This document shows positions 41,601 to 50,886 of a stretch of 64,000 nt of DNA, piece by piece. The notes below the pieces were generated by a model, which did no database searches, had not been told where the DNA came from, and saw only the letters and a program-made list of their open reading frames with translations. Origin of the DNA: Alphaproteobacteria bacterium UBA3612 (GTDB lineage: Bacteria > Pseudomonadota > Alphaproteobacteria > Sphingomonadales > Sphingomonadaceae); assembly GCA_002375465.1 (NCBI GenBank), contig DFLT01000017.1, forward strand, positions 1 through 64,000. The letters run 5' to 3'. The position numbers and the translations under genes are program-made. Each line of letters begins with the position of its first letter. Position 1 is the first letter of the stretch.

Positions 41601-42992
41601 GTGACAGTGGATGCGGATAAATCGACCAACGCTGCGATGACATCGGGCTTCGATGCCGACGCGCGCTGGACCGAGGTTCGCGACGCGCTGCAGGGCGAAC
41701 TGACCGCGCGCACCTGGTCGTCCTGGTTCGCCAATGTCGCCCTGGTGGGCGTCGAGGATGATTGCGCCATCCTGTCGGCACCGACCGCCTTTGCCGCCGA
41801 CTGGATTCGCGGCCAATATGCCGAGCGTCTGCGCATGTTGTGGTCGCGCGGCGACAGCCCCGTCACCCATGTGCGAATCGTTGCAGGTGCGGCCGTCATC
41901 GAATCGGACACGCCGATTTCGGACATAGAGATCCCCGCCGCGTCCCCTGTTCCGTTGCAGGATGAGGTGCTGAACCCGCGCTATACCTTTGACCGCTTCG
42001 TCATCGGCAAGGCCAATGAACTGGCCTACAGCGCCGCCCAGACCATGGCCGACGGCGGCGAGCCGGGTTTCAATCCGCTGTTCCTGCATGGCGTTACCGG
42101 CGTCGGCAAAACCCACCTGATGCACGCCATTGGCTGGGAATACCGGCGACACAATCCGCACGCCCACATCGTCTACATGTCGGCGGAAAAGTTCATGTTC
42201 GAATTCGTGACCGCCATGCGGGCCAAGGACACGCTGGCGTTCAAGAATCGCCTGCGCGGCGCCGACCTGATGATGATCGACGACGTACAGTTCATCGGCG
42301 GCAAGGACACGACTCAGGAAGAGCTGTTCCACACCATGAACGAGGTCATCAATGCCGGCCGCCGCCTGGTGATCAGCGCCGACCGCTGTCCGCAGGATCT
42401 GGAGCGGGTAGAGGCGCGCGTGCGTTCCCGCCTGGCCTGGGGTCTCGTCGCCGACATCAACCCCGCCGAATATGAGCTGCGGTTGAACATCGTCTATGAA
42501 AAGCTGTCCGCCCGCACGCCGGAGGAGCGCGCACTCGTCCCCGACGAGGTGGCGGATTTCATCGCCCAGAAGGTCACCGCCAATGTCCGCGAGCTGGAGG
42601 GGGCGCTGAACCGTATCCTCGCCTTTGCCAAGACGCGCCGCATGCCTGTCGATATCGACCGCGCACGTGCACTGCTGGCCGATGTCGTGCGTGCCAGCAC
42701 CCGCCGCGTGACAGTCGACGTGATCCAGCGGCAGACGGCGGATTTCTATAATATAAAACTGTCCGACATGATGTCCGCGCGCCGCGCCCGCGAAGTCGCA
42801 CGGCCACGCCAGATCGCCATGTATCTCGCCAAGCGCCTGACGCCGCGCAGCTTTCCCGACATTGGCCGCCGCTTTGGCGGACGCGATCATACGACGGTCA
42901 TGCACGCGGTGAAACGAATCGAGGCCCTGCGCGCCGATGATGGCGAACTGAGCGCCGACATCGACCGCCTGGAACGCATGATCGACGGCTGA
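41601..42992 (+). CDS. dnaA: Chromosomal replication initiator protein DnaA
   Basis: A 463-aa initiator. Domain I is about residues 1-90 (DARWTEVRDALQGELTARTWSSWFANVALV). Domain III holds the AAA+ ATPase with Walker A GVTGVGKTHLMHAIG and Walker B LMMIDDVQFIGGK. Domain IV carries RRFGGRDHTTVMHAVKRIEAL, the DNA-binding signature. GTG 41601 with GGAGA 5 nt upstream is preferred over the frame start at 41559. It binds DnaA boxes at the origin and opens DNA. Confidence 0.96.
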   Translation: MTVDADKSTNAAMTSGFDADARWTEVRDALQGELTARTWSSWFANVALVGVEDDCAILSAPTAFAADWIRGQYAERLRMLWSRGDSPVTHVRIVAGAAVIESDTPISDIEIPAASPVPLQDEVLNPRYTFDRFVIGKANELAYSAAQTMADGGEPGFNPLFLHGVTGVGKTHLMHAIGWEYRRHNPHAHIVYMSAEKFMFEFVTAMRAKDTLAFKNRLRGADLMMIDDVQFIGGKDTTQEELFHTMNEVINAGRRLVISADRCPQDLERVEARVRSRLAWGLVADINPAEYELRLNIVYEKLSARTPEERALVPDEVADFIAQKVTANVRELEGALNRILAFAKTRRMPVDIDRARALLADVVRASTRRVTVDVIQRQTADFYNIKLSDMMSARRAREVARPRQIAMYLAKRLTPRSFPDIGRRFGGRDHTTVMHAVKRIEALRADDGELSADIDRLERMIDG

Positions 42993-43056
42993 GCCGTCCC
43001 GTGCGGCAGGTGCGGGCGGGCCGTCCGTTAACAGTCTGACGCCTCGCTGCCGGGGA

Positions 43057-43755
43057 TCAGTCCGTCAGATAGAAATCCACGCTGGTGACGACGCGCACCT
43101 TCTGGCTGGGCGATTCGGTGGCCTGCCCCACCGCGCCATCACGCGGTTCGATAGAGAAATAGCCCTGCCGTGCTGATTTGATGCCGCCGACCCCCGCCCC
43201 CGAATCCTTTGCGAACTGCTCTGCCGCCGCGCGCGCATCGCGGGTTGCCTCCGCAATCATTTCCGGCTTCAGGTCGGTCAGGCGGGTAAAGCTGTAAACC
43301 ATGGAGGGGGCACCGCCCTCCAGCGCCACGCCGCGATCCAGCAGCGCCCCTTGCGCCGCGTAGGCCCGGCGGGCGGCCGCAATATCGCTGGTGTTCAGGC
43401 GAATCGATTGCCGAACCTGAACATTGGGAATGCCGCCATTCATCCACTGATTGACCGACAGCCCCTCTGTCGTGACGGCGTCGCTCGGAAAGCCCTGTTC
43501 GCGCAGGAAGGCGCGGACGCTGTCCGCCATTTGCGCAGTGTCCGCCTTTACCGTGTTGAAGTCCGTCCCCTGCCCCGTGAACTGGATGGTCCAGGTGGCG
43601 AGGTCGGCGGTCACATCCCGTTCCGCCAGTCCGCGCACCTCAACCGACCGATCCGCCAGCCGCGCCCGCTTCAGCCCATCCCCCAGCAGGAATCCGCCGA
43701 CAACAATACCCAGCGCCAGGATCAGGGCGGCAATGATGGTGCGGTTGGCGGTCAT
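43057..43755 (-). CDS. SIMPL-domain (DUF541) membrane-anchored protein
   Basis: A 232-aa protein with an N-terminal transmembrane helix or signal anchor (IIAALILALGIVVGGFLLG) and a periplasmic DUF541/SIMPL domain (VEVRGLAERDVTADLATWTIQFTGQG, then the C-terminal SQKVRVVTSVDFYL). The family is linked to oxidative-stress tolerance, but a molecular function is not established. A second SIMPL protein is encoded at 60095-60826. Confidence 0.85.
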   Translation of the reverse strand: MTANRTIIAALILALGIVVGGFLLGDGLKRARLADRSVEVRGLAERDVTADLATWTIQFTGQGTDFNTVKADTAQMADSVRAFLREQGFPSDAVTTEGLSVNQWMNGGIPNVQVRQSIRLNTSDIAAARRAYAAQGALLDRGVALEGGAPSMVYSFTRLTDLKPEMIAEATRDARAAAEQFAKDSGAGVGGIKSARQGYFSIEPRDGAVGQATESPSQKVRVVTSVDFYLTD

Positions 43756-43790
43756 TGGCGTGATTTACCAGAGCTGCGAGCGATACGCCA

Positions 43791-45149
43791 TTAGCTCCTT
43801 ACCAAGGGGCCGCCCTCTTCAAGAGAGCCTCTCCGGTGTGCCAAGATGATGGCGAGAACTGCCATAAACAGCATTGCCGAGCGCGGATGATAAATGACGC
43901 CGTCGACCATGGCGGTAACGATCAGCATCGCAAGGAGCGCGAGTAAAGGGAACAGCCAAGGCGCAGAGCGCACGATCTGAATGGTGGTTAAACCTGCGCG
44001 CGCCAACAGCCAGAATGCCGGTACCGCCGCCAGCGTCCCCCAATTTCCGAGAAGCTGCAAGATGAGGTTGTGCGGCTGCGTGTGCGCCATCTCGCCGATA
44101 TTGACGAGCCACATGGTGCTGTCTTCGCCATGACCAATCAGCGGGCTGGCCAGAAAGGCGTCCCATGTCTGCATCCACATTTCCGCTCGACCGGCGGTAT
44201 AGCCGGAGGATGTCTGCGTGTCCGTAACAACGCGAAAAAGACCGAAGGACGAATCGGGAATCCAGAGAGAGCTTGCCACGGCCGCCAATGCCAGCATTGC
44301 AAGGATAGCCAGGAGTTCGCGCAGTCCTGGCTTGCAACCGATCAGGAGCGCACAGGATGCCAGTCCTATCCCCGCCGCGAAAATGGGACCGCGCGACCCG
44401 GACCAAAAGAGCAAAAGAGCCGCAAGGAATAAGAGGCAATAAAGAGGGGCGTCAAAGGCGCCACTTTCGGATTTCCGCCATAGGAGGGCGATACACAGCG
44501 TCAGAACTGCGCCAAGGTGAAAGCCGAAAATACGGATGCTGAGATATCCGGGAATTGCCGAGGTCCAGATGACCTGCGCCTCCGTCTGCTGCGCGAGGTG
44601 CGCCGCGCTGACGAGATGAATGATCAATATAGGCAGGTAAAGGACCAGTCCTACGCCAAGCCACAATGCCAGGCTGCGAATATCGCTGCGTGTCACACCC
44701 CCGGGCGCCCTTGACGCAAGATGCCACACGGCGAGCGCAAACAGGACATGAAGCGGCCAGAACGTCGCGCGAAGGAGGGAGCGGGCGGGCCATTCCGACA
44801 TGAAGGCCGACCCCAACCAAAAGGTCGTGAAGAGTATTAGCGCCGCGATTCTTACATCGCGGGGAAGTTTCCTGCCAAGCGCGCGGATGTCGAGACCGGC
44901 GGCCCTCGCATGAAATACGACGCCCAATTCGACGATCAGAAAGATGAAATCGATCTGCCGCAGCGCCTCGTACCAGCCGGGCGCACAATGATAGCTATAG
45001 GTGCGGAACAAGACCCCAGACAGAACCGGCAGGAGACCCAGCAAGCAAGCGAGGTAGGCAATGGGCCGGTCTAGGCGCAGCGGGTGCAACCCGGCCTTTG
45101 GGGGTACCGCAGCAGCTGTAGCTGAAATGTCAGGACCAGTGCAGGACAT
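43791..45149 (-). CDS. O-antigen ligase / polymerase family membrane protein
   Basis: A 452-aa inner-membrane protein with about 11-12 predicted helices. The Wzy_C-type periplasmic loop region includes FWSGSRGPI near the middle, then SGYTAGRAEMWMQTWDAFLASPLIGHGED and THQPHNLILQ-like TQPHNLILQLLGNWG with the conserved His. Such proteins join O-antigen or other glycans to lipid A-core or polymerise repeat units; which of the two cannot be told. It is divergent from the glycosyltransferase pair at 45218, suggesting a small surface-glycan locus. Confidence 0.82.
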   Translation of the reverse strand: MSCTGPDISATAAAVPPKAGLHPLRLDRPIAYLACLLGLLPVLSGVLFRTYSYHCAPGWYEALRQIDFIFLIVELGVVFHARAAGLDIRALGRKLPRDVRIAALILFTTFWLGSAFMSEWPARSLLRATFWPLHVLFALAVWHLASRAPGGVTRSDIRSLALWLGVGLVLYLPILIIHLVSAAHLAQQTEAQVIWTSAIPGYLSIRIFGFHLGAVLTLCIALLWRKSESGAFDAPLYCLLFLAALLLFWSGSRGPIFAAGIGLASCALLIGCKPGLRELLAILAMLALAAVASSLWIPDSSFGLFRVVTDTQTSSGYTAGRAEMWMQTWDAFLASPLIGHGEDSTMWLVNIGEMAHTQPHNLILQLLGNWGTLAAVPAFWLLARAGLTTIQIVRSAPWLFPLLALLAMLIVTAMVDGVIYHPRSAMLFMAVLAIILAHRRGSLEEGGPLVRS

Positions 45150-45217
45150 GAGGCTGGCCTAGCCCCGGCATGCGAATATTCGGTTAAGTCCGCCTTTACC
45201 GCGCCGAGCCTAATCCC

Positions 45218-46378
45218 ATGTTTCCACATACCGGCACGCGGACGCATGCGATGTTTTCATATGCACAAGAAGGCTTCATTGCCGCAACGCCCGCCCCGCT
45301 TGAGCTGGCGGTCGTCATTCCCGTTTTAAATGAAGCAGGCAATATAGAGCCGCTGCTTGCCGACATTGCCGAGGCGCTTTCCGGGATCGGCTGGGAGGTC
45401 ATATTCGTCGATGACGGTTCGACGGATGGAACGCTGGACTGCGTGGAAAGGATCGCGCGTAGCGATTCGCGCGTCCGCCTGATTCGCCGGATCGGCAGGC
45501 GCGGACTGTCATCCGCCGTCATGGAAGGGTTCCTCGCCACCGTCGCGCCCGTCGTCGCGGTGATTGATGGCGACCGCCAGCACGATGAGGCGGCCTTGCC
45601 GCGCCTGTATAGCGCCATTGCCGATGGCGGGCACGAGCTTGCCATCGGCACCCGCTATGCCCCGGAAGGATCGACCGGCGATTGGGAGGCGGCGCGCGTC
45701 GCCCTCAGCCGGTTCTCGACCCTGATTGCCGCTCCCGTGATGAAGACACCCTTGTCCGATCCGATGAGCGGCCTGTTTGCGCTGCGCCGAGACGTAGCGA
45801 TAGAGGCTGCACCGCGCCTGTCCGCAGTCGGCTACAAACTGTTGCTGGACATTACCGCATCCCTGCCCCGGCGGCTGAAAGTCGCGGAAATTCCCTATCA
45901 ATTCCGCACCCGGGCAGCAGGCAGGTCAAAGCTGGATAGCGCCATAATTCTGGAATATGGCGAGTTGCTGCTGGATAAGCTGATCGGTCGCTTCATCCCA
46001 GCAAAACTTGTAATGTTCGGGACGGTTGGCGCACTGGGACTGCTCGTCCACATGCTTGTGCTGGCGACCGCCATCGGCCCCTTCGCACTGTCGTTTGCCA
46101 GTGGGCAGACGCTCGCGGTCTGTGTGGCGATGACGTTCAACTATGCGCTGAACAACCAGTTTACCTACCGCGATCGCCGCCGGACCGGGTGGGGCTGGTG
46201 GCGCGGCCTGCTGGGATTCGCCGCTGCATGCGGACTGGGGGCAATTGCCAATGTCGGCGTGGGCACCATGGTATTTCAGGAACAGGAAGGCTGGATGCTG
46301 GCGGGTATCGCAGGAGCGATTACCGGCGCGGTGTGGAACTACGTTGCCAGCCAGTGGCTTGTGTGGCGCCAGCGATGA
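45218..46378 (+). CDS. Glycosyltransferase family 2 fused to a GtrA-like membrane domain
   Basis: A 386-aa protein. The N-terminal GT-A domain (residues about 28-240) begins LAVVIPVLNEAGNIEPLLADI and contains VIFVDDGSTDGTLDCVERI and a VIDGDRQHDEAALP metal motif, closely like dolichol-phosphate mannose synthase. The C-terminal part (about 255-380) has four helices typical of GtrA, ending NYVASQWLVW. It probably makes an undecaprenyl-phosphate-linked sugar and helps flip it. The start may be ATG 45218 or ATG 45251. Its stop overlaps the next gene (ATGA). Confidence 0.88.
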   Translation: MFPHTGTRTHAMFSYAQEGFIAATPAPLELAVVIPVLNEAGNIEPLLADIAEALSGIGWEVIFVDDGSTDGTLDCVERIARSDSRVRLIRRIGRRGLSSAVMEGFLATVAPVVAVIDGDRQHDEAALPRLYSAIADGGHELAIGTRYAPEGSTGDWEAARVALSRFSTLIAAPVMKTPLSDPMSGLFALRRDVAIEAAPRLSAVGYKLLLDITASLPRRLKVAEIPYQFRTRAAGRSKLDSAIILEYGELLLDKLIGRFIPAKLVMFGTVGALGLLVHMLVLATAIGPFALSFASGQTLAVCVAMTFNYALNNQFTYRDRRRTGWGWWRGLLGFAAACGLGAIANVGVGTMVFQEQEGWMLAGIAGAITGAVWNYVASQWLVWRQR

Positions 46379-47856
46379 AGGCAGCCACATTGGCGACAAC
46401 CCAGGTGGCCCAAGGCCGGGACAGTTGGATTCTGCCGCTCTGCTGCCTATTCATCGCCACGCTGCTGATCCGCCTGCCGGTCGTGGGCGACCCCAATTAT
46501 CATCCCGACGAGGCATTCTACCTGCTGGTGGGTCAGGCGATGCAGGCCGGCTGGATCCCCTATGTCGATATATGGGACCGAAAGCCCTTTGGGCTTTTCC
46601 TGATCTATAGGGCGATCGTGGCGCTGCCCGGCAATGACGTAGTCGCCTATCAGCTGATCGCCGGCCTCTTCGCCTTTGCCACGGCGGTCGTGATTTCCTG
46701 CATCGCCTCCCACATCGTTCGTAGGGAAGCGGCGATAATGGCCGGGATCCTTTATCTGGCGACGCTTGAACCCCTTGCGGGAGGGGGCGGGCAGGCACCG
46801 GTTTTCTATAATCTGCTGATGGCGGGCGCCGCATTGCTGGTGCTGCGCATCCACCTGCGAACAGCGCGAAGGGCGGATGAACGGAGCGGCCTGCTGGCAA
46901 TGGGGCTGTGCGGCCTTGCCCTGACCGTCAAACCGACGACCGTGTTCGAGGGTGTATTTCTAGGGATCGCGCTGTTGGTGATCCTGTGGCGCAAGGGCGC
47001 CGATCCGACGCGGCTGTTGGCACGCGGCGCCATGTTCGCCGTGGCGGGGCTGATCCCGTCATTATTATGTCTGATCTATTTCGTCGGGCTGGGACAGGGC
47101 GATGCCTATTGGTTCGCAACGATCGAGTCGGTTTTTGGGAAGCCTGCACAAACGCCGCAATCGACCATCGCACATCTGCTATTTCTGGCGCCACGGCTCT
47201 TGCCGCTACTGTTTGCCGCCGGGGCCGGAAGCCTGCTGATCCTGCAGAACCGGGGACCGGCCATCTTTCTGATTGCCTGGTTCTTCTCGGCAATGCTCGG
47301 CTTCCTGAGCGTACCGAACTTCTTTGATCATTACGCGCTGCCCCTGATGGTGCCGGTCGCGGTGCTCAGTGCGGGAATATTTGCCCGCCCCCGAATCGGG
47401 GGCGCGATTTTCGGCTTGTTGGTTGCCTGGGCGCTGTTTCTTTCCGGTTGGCCGAACATGTCACGCACCGCGCGGTCGGAGAACGGCTTTCTGGCAGCGG
47501 AGACCATGATCGACCATCATCTTCGCGGCGGATGCCTGTTCGTTTTTGACGGTCCACCGCTGCTGAACCGGCTGAATTCCGATTGCCGCCTGACGGCGCG
47601 CCTGTTTCCTGAACATCTAAACAATGCTTCCGAGGCGACGGCGACCGGGATCGACGCCGCGACAGAAATAGAAAGGATTTTGGCGCAGCGACCGCGCGTC
47701 ATCGTCACCGGCCCAGATCCCATCATTGCAACACCAAATCGACAAACTCGCTCCCTCGTTGCGGCAGCGCTGAGGCAGAATTATCGGCGTGCCGGTCGAA
47801 CGATCGTTGAGGATGAAGCGCGCGCACGCGAAATCGAAATCTGGGTTCGCCGCTAA
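46375..47856 (+). CDS. GT39/PMT-like membrane glycosyltransferase
   Basis: A 493-aa integral membrane protein with about 11-12 helices. The first periplasmic loop has NYHPDEAFYLLVGQAMQAGW with the acidic pair (DE) typical of GT-C fold transferases, followed by YVDIWDRKPFGLFLIY. It is likely to transfer a lipid-phosphate-linked sugar, plausibly the one made by the preceding GT2-GtrA protein, to lipid A, a glycan or protein. ATG 46375 overlaps the upstream stop by 4 nt. The acceptor is unknown. Confidence 0.8.
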   Translation: MKAATLATTQVAQGRDSWILPLCCLFIATLLIRLPVVGDPNYHPDEAFYLLVGQAMQAGWIPYVDIWDRKPFGLFLIYRAIVALPGNDVVAYQLIAGLFAFATAVVISCIASHIVRREAAIMAGILYLATLEPLAGGGGQAPVFYNLLMAGAALLVLRIHLRTARRADERSGLLAMGLCGLALTVKPTTVFEGVFLGIALLVILWRKGADPTRLLARGAMFAVAGLIPSLLCLIYFVGLGQGDAYWFATIESVFGKPAQTPQSTIAHLLFLAPRLLPLLFAAGAGSLLILQNRGPAIFLIAWFFSAMLGFLSVPNFFDHYALPLMVPVAVLSAGIFARPRIGGAIFGLLVAWALFLSGWPNMSRTARSENGFLAAETMIDHHLRGGCLFVFDGPPLLNRLNSDCRLTARLFPEHLNNASEATATGIDAATEIERILAQRPRVIVTGPDPIIATPNRQTRSLVAAALRQNYRRAGRTIVEDEARAREIEIWVRR

Positions 47857-48896
47857 AGGTCGGTGCGCGAGACCCCGGAAAAGCCCAATATGTAGTCCGC
47901 GCCGAAGGCCGACGAGGGTGTGTGATATCCGGGGCTGACTTCGCCGCGCGCGATGCGCTCTGCCATGTCGAGGGCGGTCATGCTGGTCAGCTTATAGGCT
48001 TCGGGCGTTTCCATGCGGGATATGACCGTGGTGCCGTTCGCATCCTCCGCCTCTGCCTGCAGGATGGCGCGGGCGCGGTCGCGCTGTTCAAGGTTCGGGC
48101 CGGGCGGCATGCGGTCTATGGCGCGGCGCCCTACCCACTGGCCAAGGGCGGTTTTCAGAAGCCAGCGCAGTACGGACGGCAGGCTGGCCATGCGCGCCAT
48201 GTCGGGGGTGGATTCGAAATAAACCTCGATATTAGGGATGCCGGTCGAATAAAACGCCGTCGCCACGTCGCCCCACGACACGCCGATCGTCGCGCGCAGG
48301 CCATGGCCCAGATCGCTGGTGCCGCGCGGCGTTTTGGGCAGCGTGACCACGTCGCCGTCGCGGCGCACCTTCGTTCCATAGGCGATGCTTTCCAGCCCCG
48401 TTTTCGCGGTGCCGCGGCTCAGCTTGTTCAGTCCGCCAATGACGAAGTGCAGGGACCGTGCGGCGGGCAGGCGGCGATGCAGGTGCGCGGCCAGGCAATC
48501 CGACGGCACCACGTCGAACCCCGCGCCCGGCAACAGCACGATGCCGCTGTCGATCGCACGGTCGCCAAGAGCGTGCAGCGCCTCGAACACGGTGATTTCG
48601 CCGGTAATATCGACATAGTTCGTGCCGCTTTGCAGGCAGGCCTCCGCCATGGGCACGGCGGTGCGGGAAAAGGGCCCGGCCATGTTGAGGACCGTCGAGA
48701 CGTCCGCCAGTTCCGGGGCGGCGCGGTTGCGAAGGTCGAAGGCGCGCCAGCGAAGGCCATATTGCCGCGCCAGCGCCTCCACCCTGTCCGCGTTGCGCCC
48801 GGCAAGGATGGGCGAGAGGCCGCGCGCCACCGCGCGCTCCGTTACCAGGCGGCCAGTATAGCCGTAGGCCCCGTAAAACAGCAGATCGCCGGTCAA
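47853..48896 (-). CDS. Saccharopine dehydrogenase-like NAD(P)-binding oxidoreductase
   Basis: A 347-aa protein. The N-terminal Rossmann segment LLFYGAYGYTGRLVTERAVARG and VSTVLNMAGPFSRT, followed by CLQSGTNYVDITGE, are characteristic of trans-acting enoyl reductase/saccharopine dehydrogenase-like proteins. The substrate is unknown. The start codon is TTG 48896, whose TTGA overlaps the stop of the GST gene upstream by 4 nt. The stop overlaps the convergent GT39-like gene. Confidence 0.85.
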   Translation of the reverse strand: MTGDLLFYGAYGYTGRLVTERAVARGLSPILAGRNADRVEALARQYGLRWRAFDLRNRAAPELADVSTVLNMAGPFSRTAVPMAEACLQSGTNYVDITGEITVFEALHALGDRAIDSGIVLLPGAGFDVVPSDCLAAHLHRRLPAARSLHFVIGGLNKLSRGTAKTGLESIAYGTKVRRDGDVVTLPKTPRGTSDLGHGLRATIGVSWGDVATAFYSTGIPNIEVYFESTPDMARMASLPSVLRWLLKTALGQWVGRRAIDRMPPGPNLEQRDRARAILQAEAEDANGTTVISRMETPEAYKLTSMTALDMAERIARGEVSPGYHTPSSAFGADYILGFSGVSRTDL

Positions 48897-49519
48897 GCCG
48901 ACGCCGCCCCCATCCTTGCCGTTTCCTGGCCATCACGCTGCTGCGCACGCTGCGCGGCGCCACGCGCCAGGCATCGATCCATATAGTTCTTCAGCACGGG
49001 ACCAGGCTGCAACATGTCAAACTGGACCATGAACTGGATGCTGCCCGCCAGCATCAGGTCGGCCATGGTGAAGCGGTCCGCGGCAACCCAGGTGCGCCCG
49101 TCCAGCCGCTTTTCCAACACCGAAACCATGTCGTCGAAATTTCCCCAGGGCGAGGATTGCGATTCGACATCCAGCTTCACGAATTTTTCCATCATGGCCG
49201 GTTCGATCGTGGCCGGGGAATAGAGTAGCCAATAGAGGAATTCCCCCCGCGCAGGATCGTCCGCACGGGGGGCCAGCTCACCCGGGCGATAGCGGTCGGC
49301 AAGGTAGAGCGCCATGGCCGCCGAATCGGCCATTTTCACCTCGCCATCGATGAGCGCCGGGACTTTCCCCTGTGGGCTGGCGGCAAGGAAATCTGCGGGG
49401 TCGTTGCGGGGCGTGGCCCTGATATCGACCGCCTGCACCTGATAGTCCGCGCCCACTTCCTCCAGCATCCAGAGGGCGCGCACGGCGCGGGTCTGCGGAC
49501 TCCAATATAACGTAATCAT
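48893..49519 (-). CDS. Glutathione S-transferase family protein
   Basis: A 208-aa GST. The N-terminal thioredoxin-like domain (ITLYWSPQTRAVRALWMLEEVGADYQVQAVDI) has the conserved cis-Pro region QGKVPALID and the glutathione gamma-glutamyl-binding ADSAAMALYLAD. A C-terminal helical domain follows. ATG 49519 overlaps the HAD gene stop (TGATG). It conjugates or isomerises substrates with glutathione; no specific substrate is evident. It belongs to a four-gene minus-strand unit (YggS-HAD-GST-dehydrogenase). Confidence 0.9.
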   Translation of the reverse strand: MITLYWSPQTRAVRALWMLEEVGADYQVQAVDIRATPRNDPADFLAASPQGKVPALIDGEVKMADSAAMALYLADRYRPGELAPRADDPARGEFLYWLLYSPATIEPAMMEKFVKLDVESQSSPWGNFDDMVSVLEKRLDGRTWVAADRFTMADLMLAGSIQFMVQFDMLQPGPVLKNYMDRCLARGAAQRAQQRDGQETARMGAASA

Positions 49520-50196
49520 CACTCGCTCCCGTCGAACGCGGCCAGATGCGCGGTCACATCATCATAGTCCCGGGCGATGCTGTGCGCACCTGCCTCTATC
49601 AGCCTGTCGCGATGGTCGGGCAGGCAATGGCCCGCCGCCAGCAGCCCGCAGACATGCATGCCGGCTGCGCTGGCGGCGGCAACGCCCGTGGGCGAATCCT
49701 CGATCACGAAACAGTCTGCCGGCTCGGCTGCCAGTTGCTCAGCCGCGTAGAGATATAGGTCCGGCGCCGGCTTGCCCCGCGTCACATGCTCCTTGCCGCT
49801 GAAGATCGCGGTGCCGAATACCGACGCCCGCCGAATATGATCCAGATGCGCGCGTATCCACATGGTGGAGCTGGAAGAGGCGATTGCGCGCGGCCGCTCC
49901 GGCGGCAGGGAATCGAGAAACGCCAGCGCCCCCGGCACCGGGTCCAGCCCTTCCCGCAGAACACGGTCGTCCTCTGCGCGCCGCAGCTCGTGAAAGCGCT
50001 CGGGGATGGCGCCGCCCAGCCACCCCTCCAGCGCGCGCTGGAAATTCACCCCCGACAGACCCATGAATGTCGCAATGGCCTGCTCAGTCGTCGTCGGTGT
50101 CCCCAATTCGGTCAGCGCCTCCGCCAATTGCCGGTTACCCGCCAGCTCGCTTTCAATGAGAACGCCGTCGAAATCGAAGATCACCGGTCCCCTCAT
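49519..50196 (-). CDS. HAD-superfamily phosphatase (beta-phosphoglucomutase-like)
   Basis: A 225-aa HAD subfamily IA hydrolase. Motif I is FDFDGVLIES with the nucleophile Asp, motif II is the Ser/Thr in AIASSSSTMW, motif III is Lys in SGKEHVTRGKPAPDLYLYA, and motif IV is FVIEDSPTGVAAA. It acts on small phosphorylated metabolites; the exact substrate is unclear. It overlaps the YggS stop (50193-50196) and its stop overlaps the GST start. Confidence 0.9.
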   Translation of the reverse strand: MRGPVIFDFDGVLIESELAGNRQLAEALTELGTPTTTEQAIATFMGLSGVNFQRALEGWLGGAIPERFHELRRAEDDRVLREGLDPVPGALAFLDSLPPERPRAIASSSSTMWIRAHLDHIRRASVFGTAIFSGKEHVTRGKPAPDLYLYAAEQLAAEPADCFVIEDSPTGVAAASAAGMHVCGLLAAGHCLPDHRDRLIEAGAHSIARDYDDVTAHLAAFDGSE

Positions 50197-50864
50197 CCGG
50201 GTCGGTCCCGCGCACCGAAAAGGGCGGTGCCGACCCTGACATGGCTGGCGCCGACCATGACGGCGGTTTCGAAGTCGGCGGACATGCCCATCGAAAGCAG
50301 CGGCAGACCCTGCTGCTCAGCCAGTTTGCGCAGCAGCGCGAAATAGGGCGCGGCCTCCGTATCGGCGGGGGGAATGCACATCAATCCGACCACGTCGAGC
50401 CCATGATCCGCGCATTTCTGCAGAAGGTCGGGCAATTTGTCGACGGCACAGCCGCCCTTTTGCGGCTCCTCGCCAATATCGACCTGCACGAAGAATTGCG
50501 GCGTCCGGTCCAGCTTCACGATCGCCTTGCCCAGCGCCTTTACAAGGGACGGGCGATCGACACTGTGGATGACGTCGAACATGGCCACCGCCTGCTCCGC
50601 CTTGTTCGACTGCAACTGGCCGATCATGTGCAGGACGGTCTCCGGATATTCCGCCAGGAGCGGCGGCCACTTCCCCTCCGCCTCCTGCACGCGATTTTCG
50701 CCGAAATGGCGATGGCCCGCCTGCAACAGCGGGCGCACGTCTTCGGCATCGTGCATCTTGGATACCGCAATCAGTGTGACATCGCGGGCACTGCGGCCCA
50801 TCAGGCGCGCCGCACGGTCGATCCGCTCGCCAATCTCGTTCAATCTTTGGTGTGTTGTCCCCAT
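50193..50864 (-). CDS. PLP homeostasis protein (YggS/PROSC family)
   Basis: A 223-aa PLP-binding protein of the alanine racemase-like fold. VTLIAVSKMHDAEDVRPLLQAGHRHFGENRVQEAEGKW includes the Lys that binds pyridoxal phosphate. HMIGQLQSNKAEQAVAMFDVIHSVDR and the C-terminal LSMGMSADFETAVMVGASHVRVGTALFG are signatures. It buffers PLP levels rather than catalysing a reaction. It is divergent from the thiE-like gene, with only 22 bp between the starts. Confidence 0.93.
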   Translation of the reverse strand: MGTTHQRLNEIGERIDRAARLMGRSARDVTLIAVSKMHDAEDVRPLLQAGHRHFGENRVQEAEGKWPPLLAEYPETVLHMIGQLQSNKAEQAVAMFDVIHSVDRPSLVKALGKAIVKLDRTPQFFVQVDIGEEPQKGGCAVDKLPDLLQKCADHGLDVVGLMCIPPADTEAAPYFALLRKLAEQQGLPLLSMGMSADFETAVMVGASHVRVGTALFGARDRPG

Positions 50865-50886
50865 TTCCTTTCGCTAAAGGACAGCC

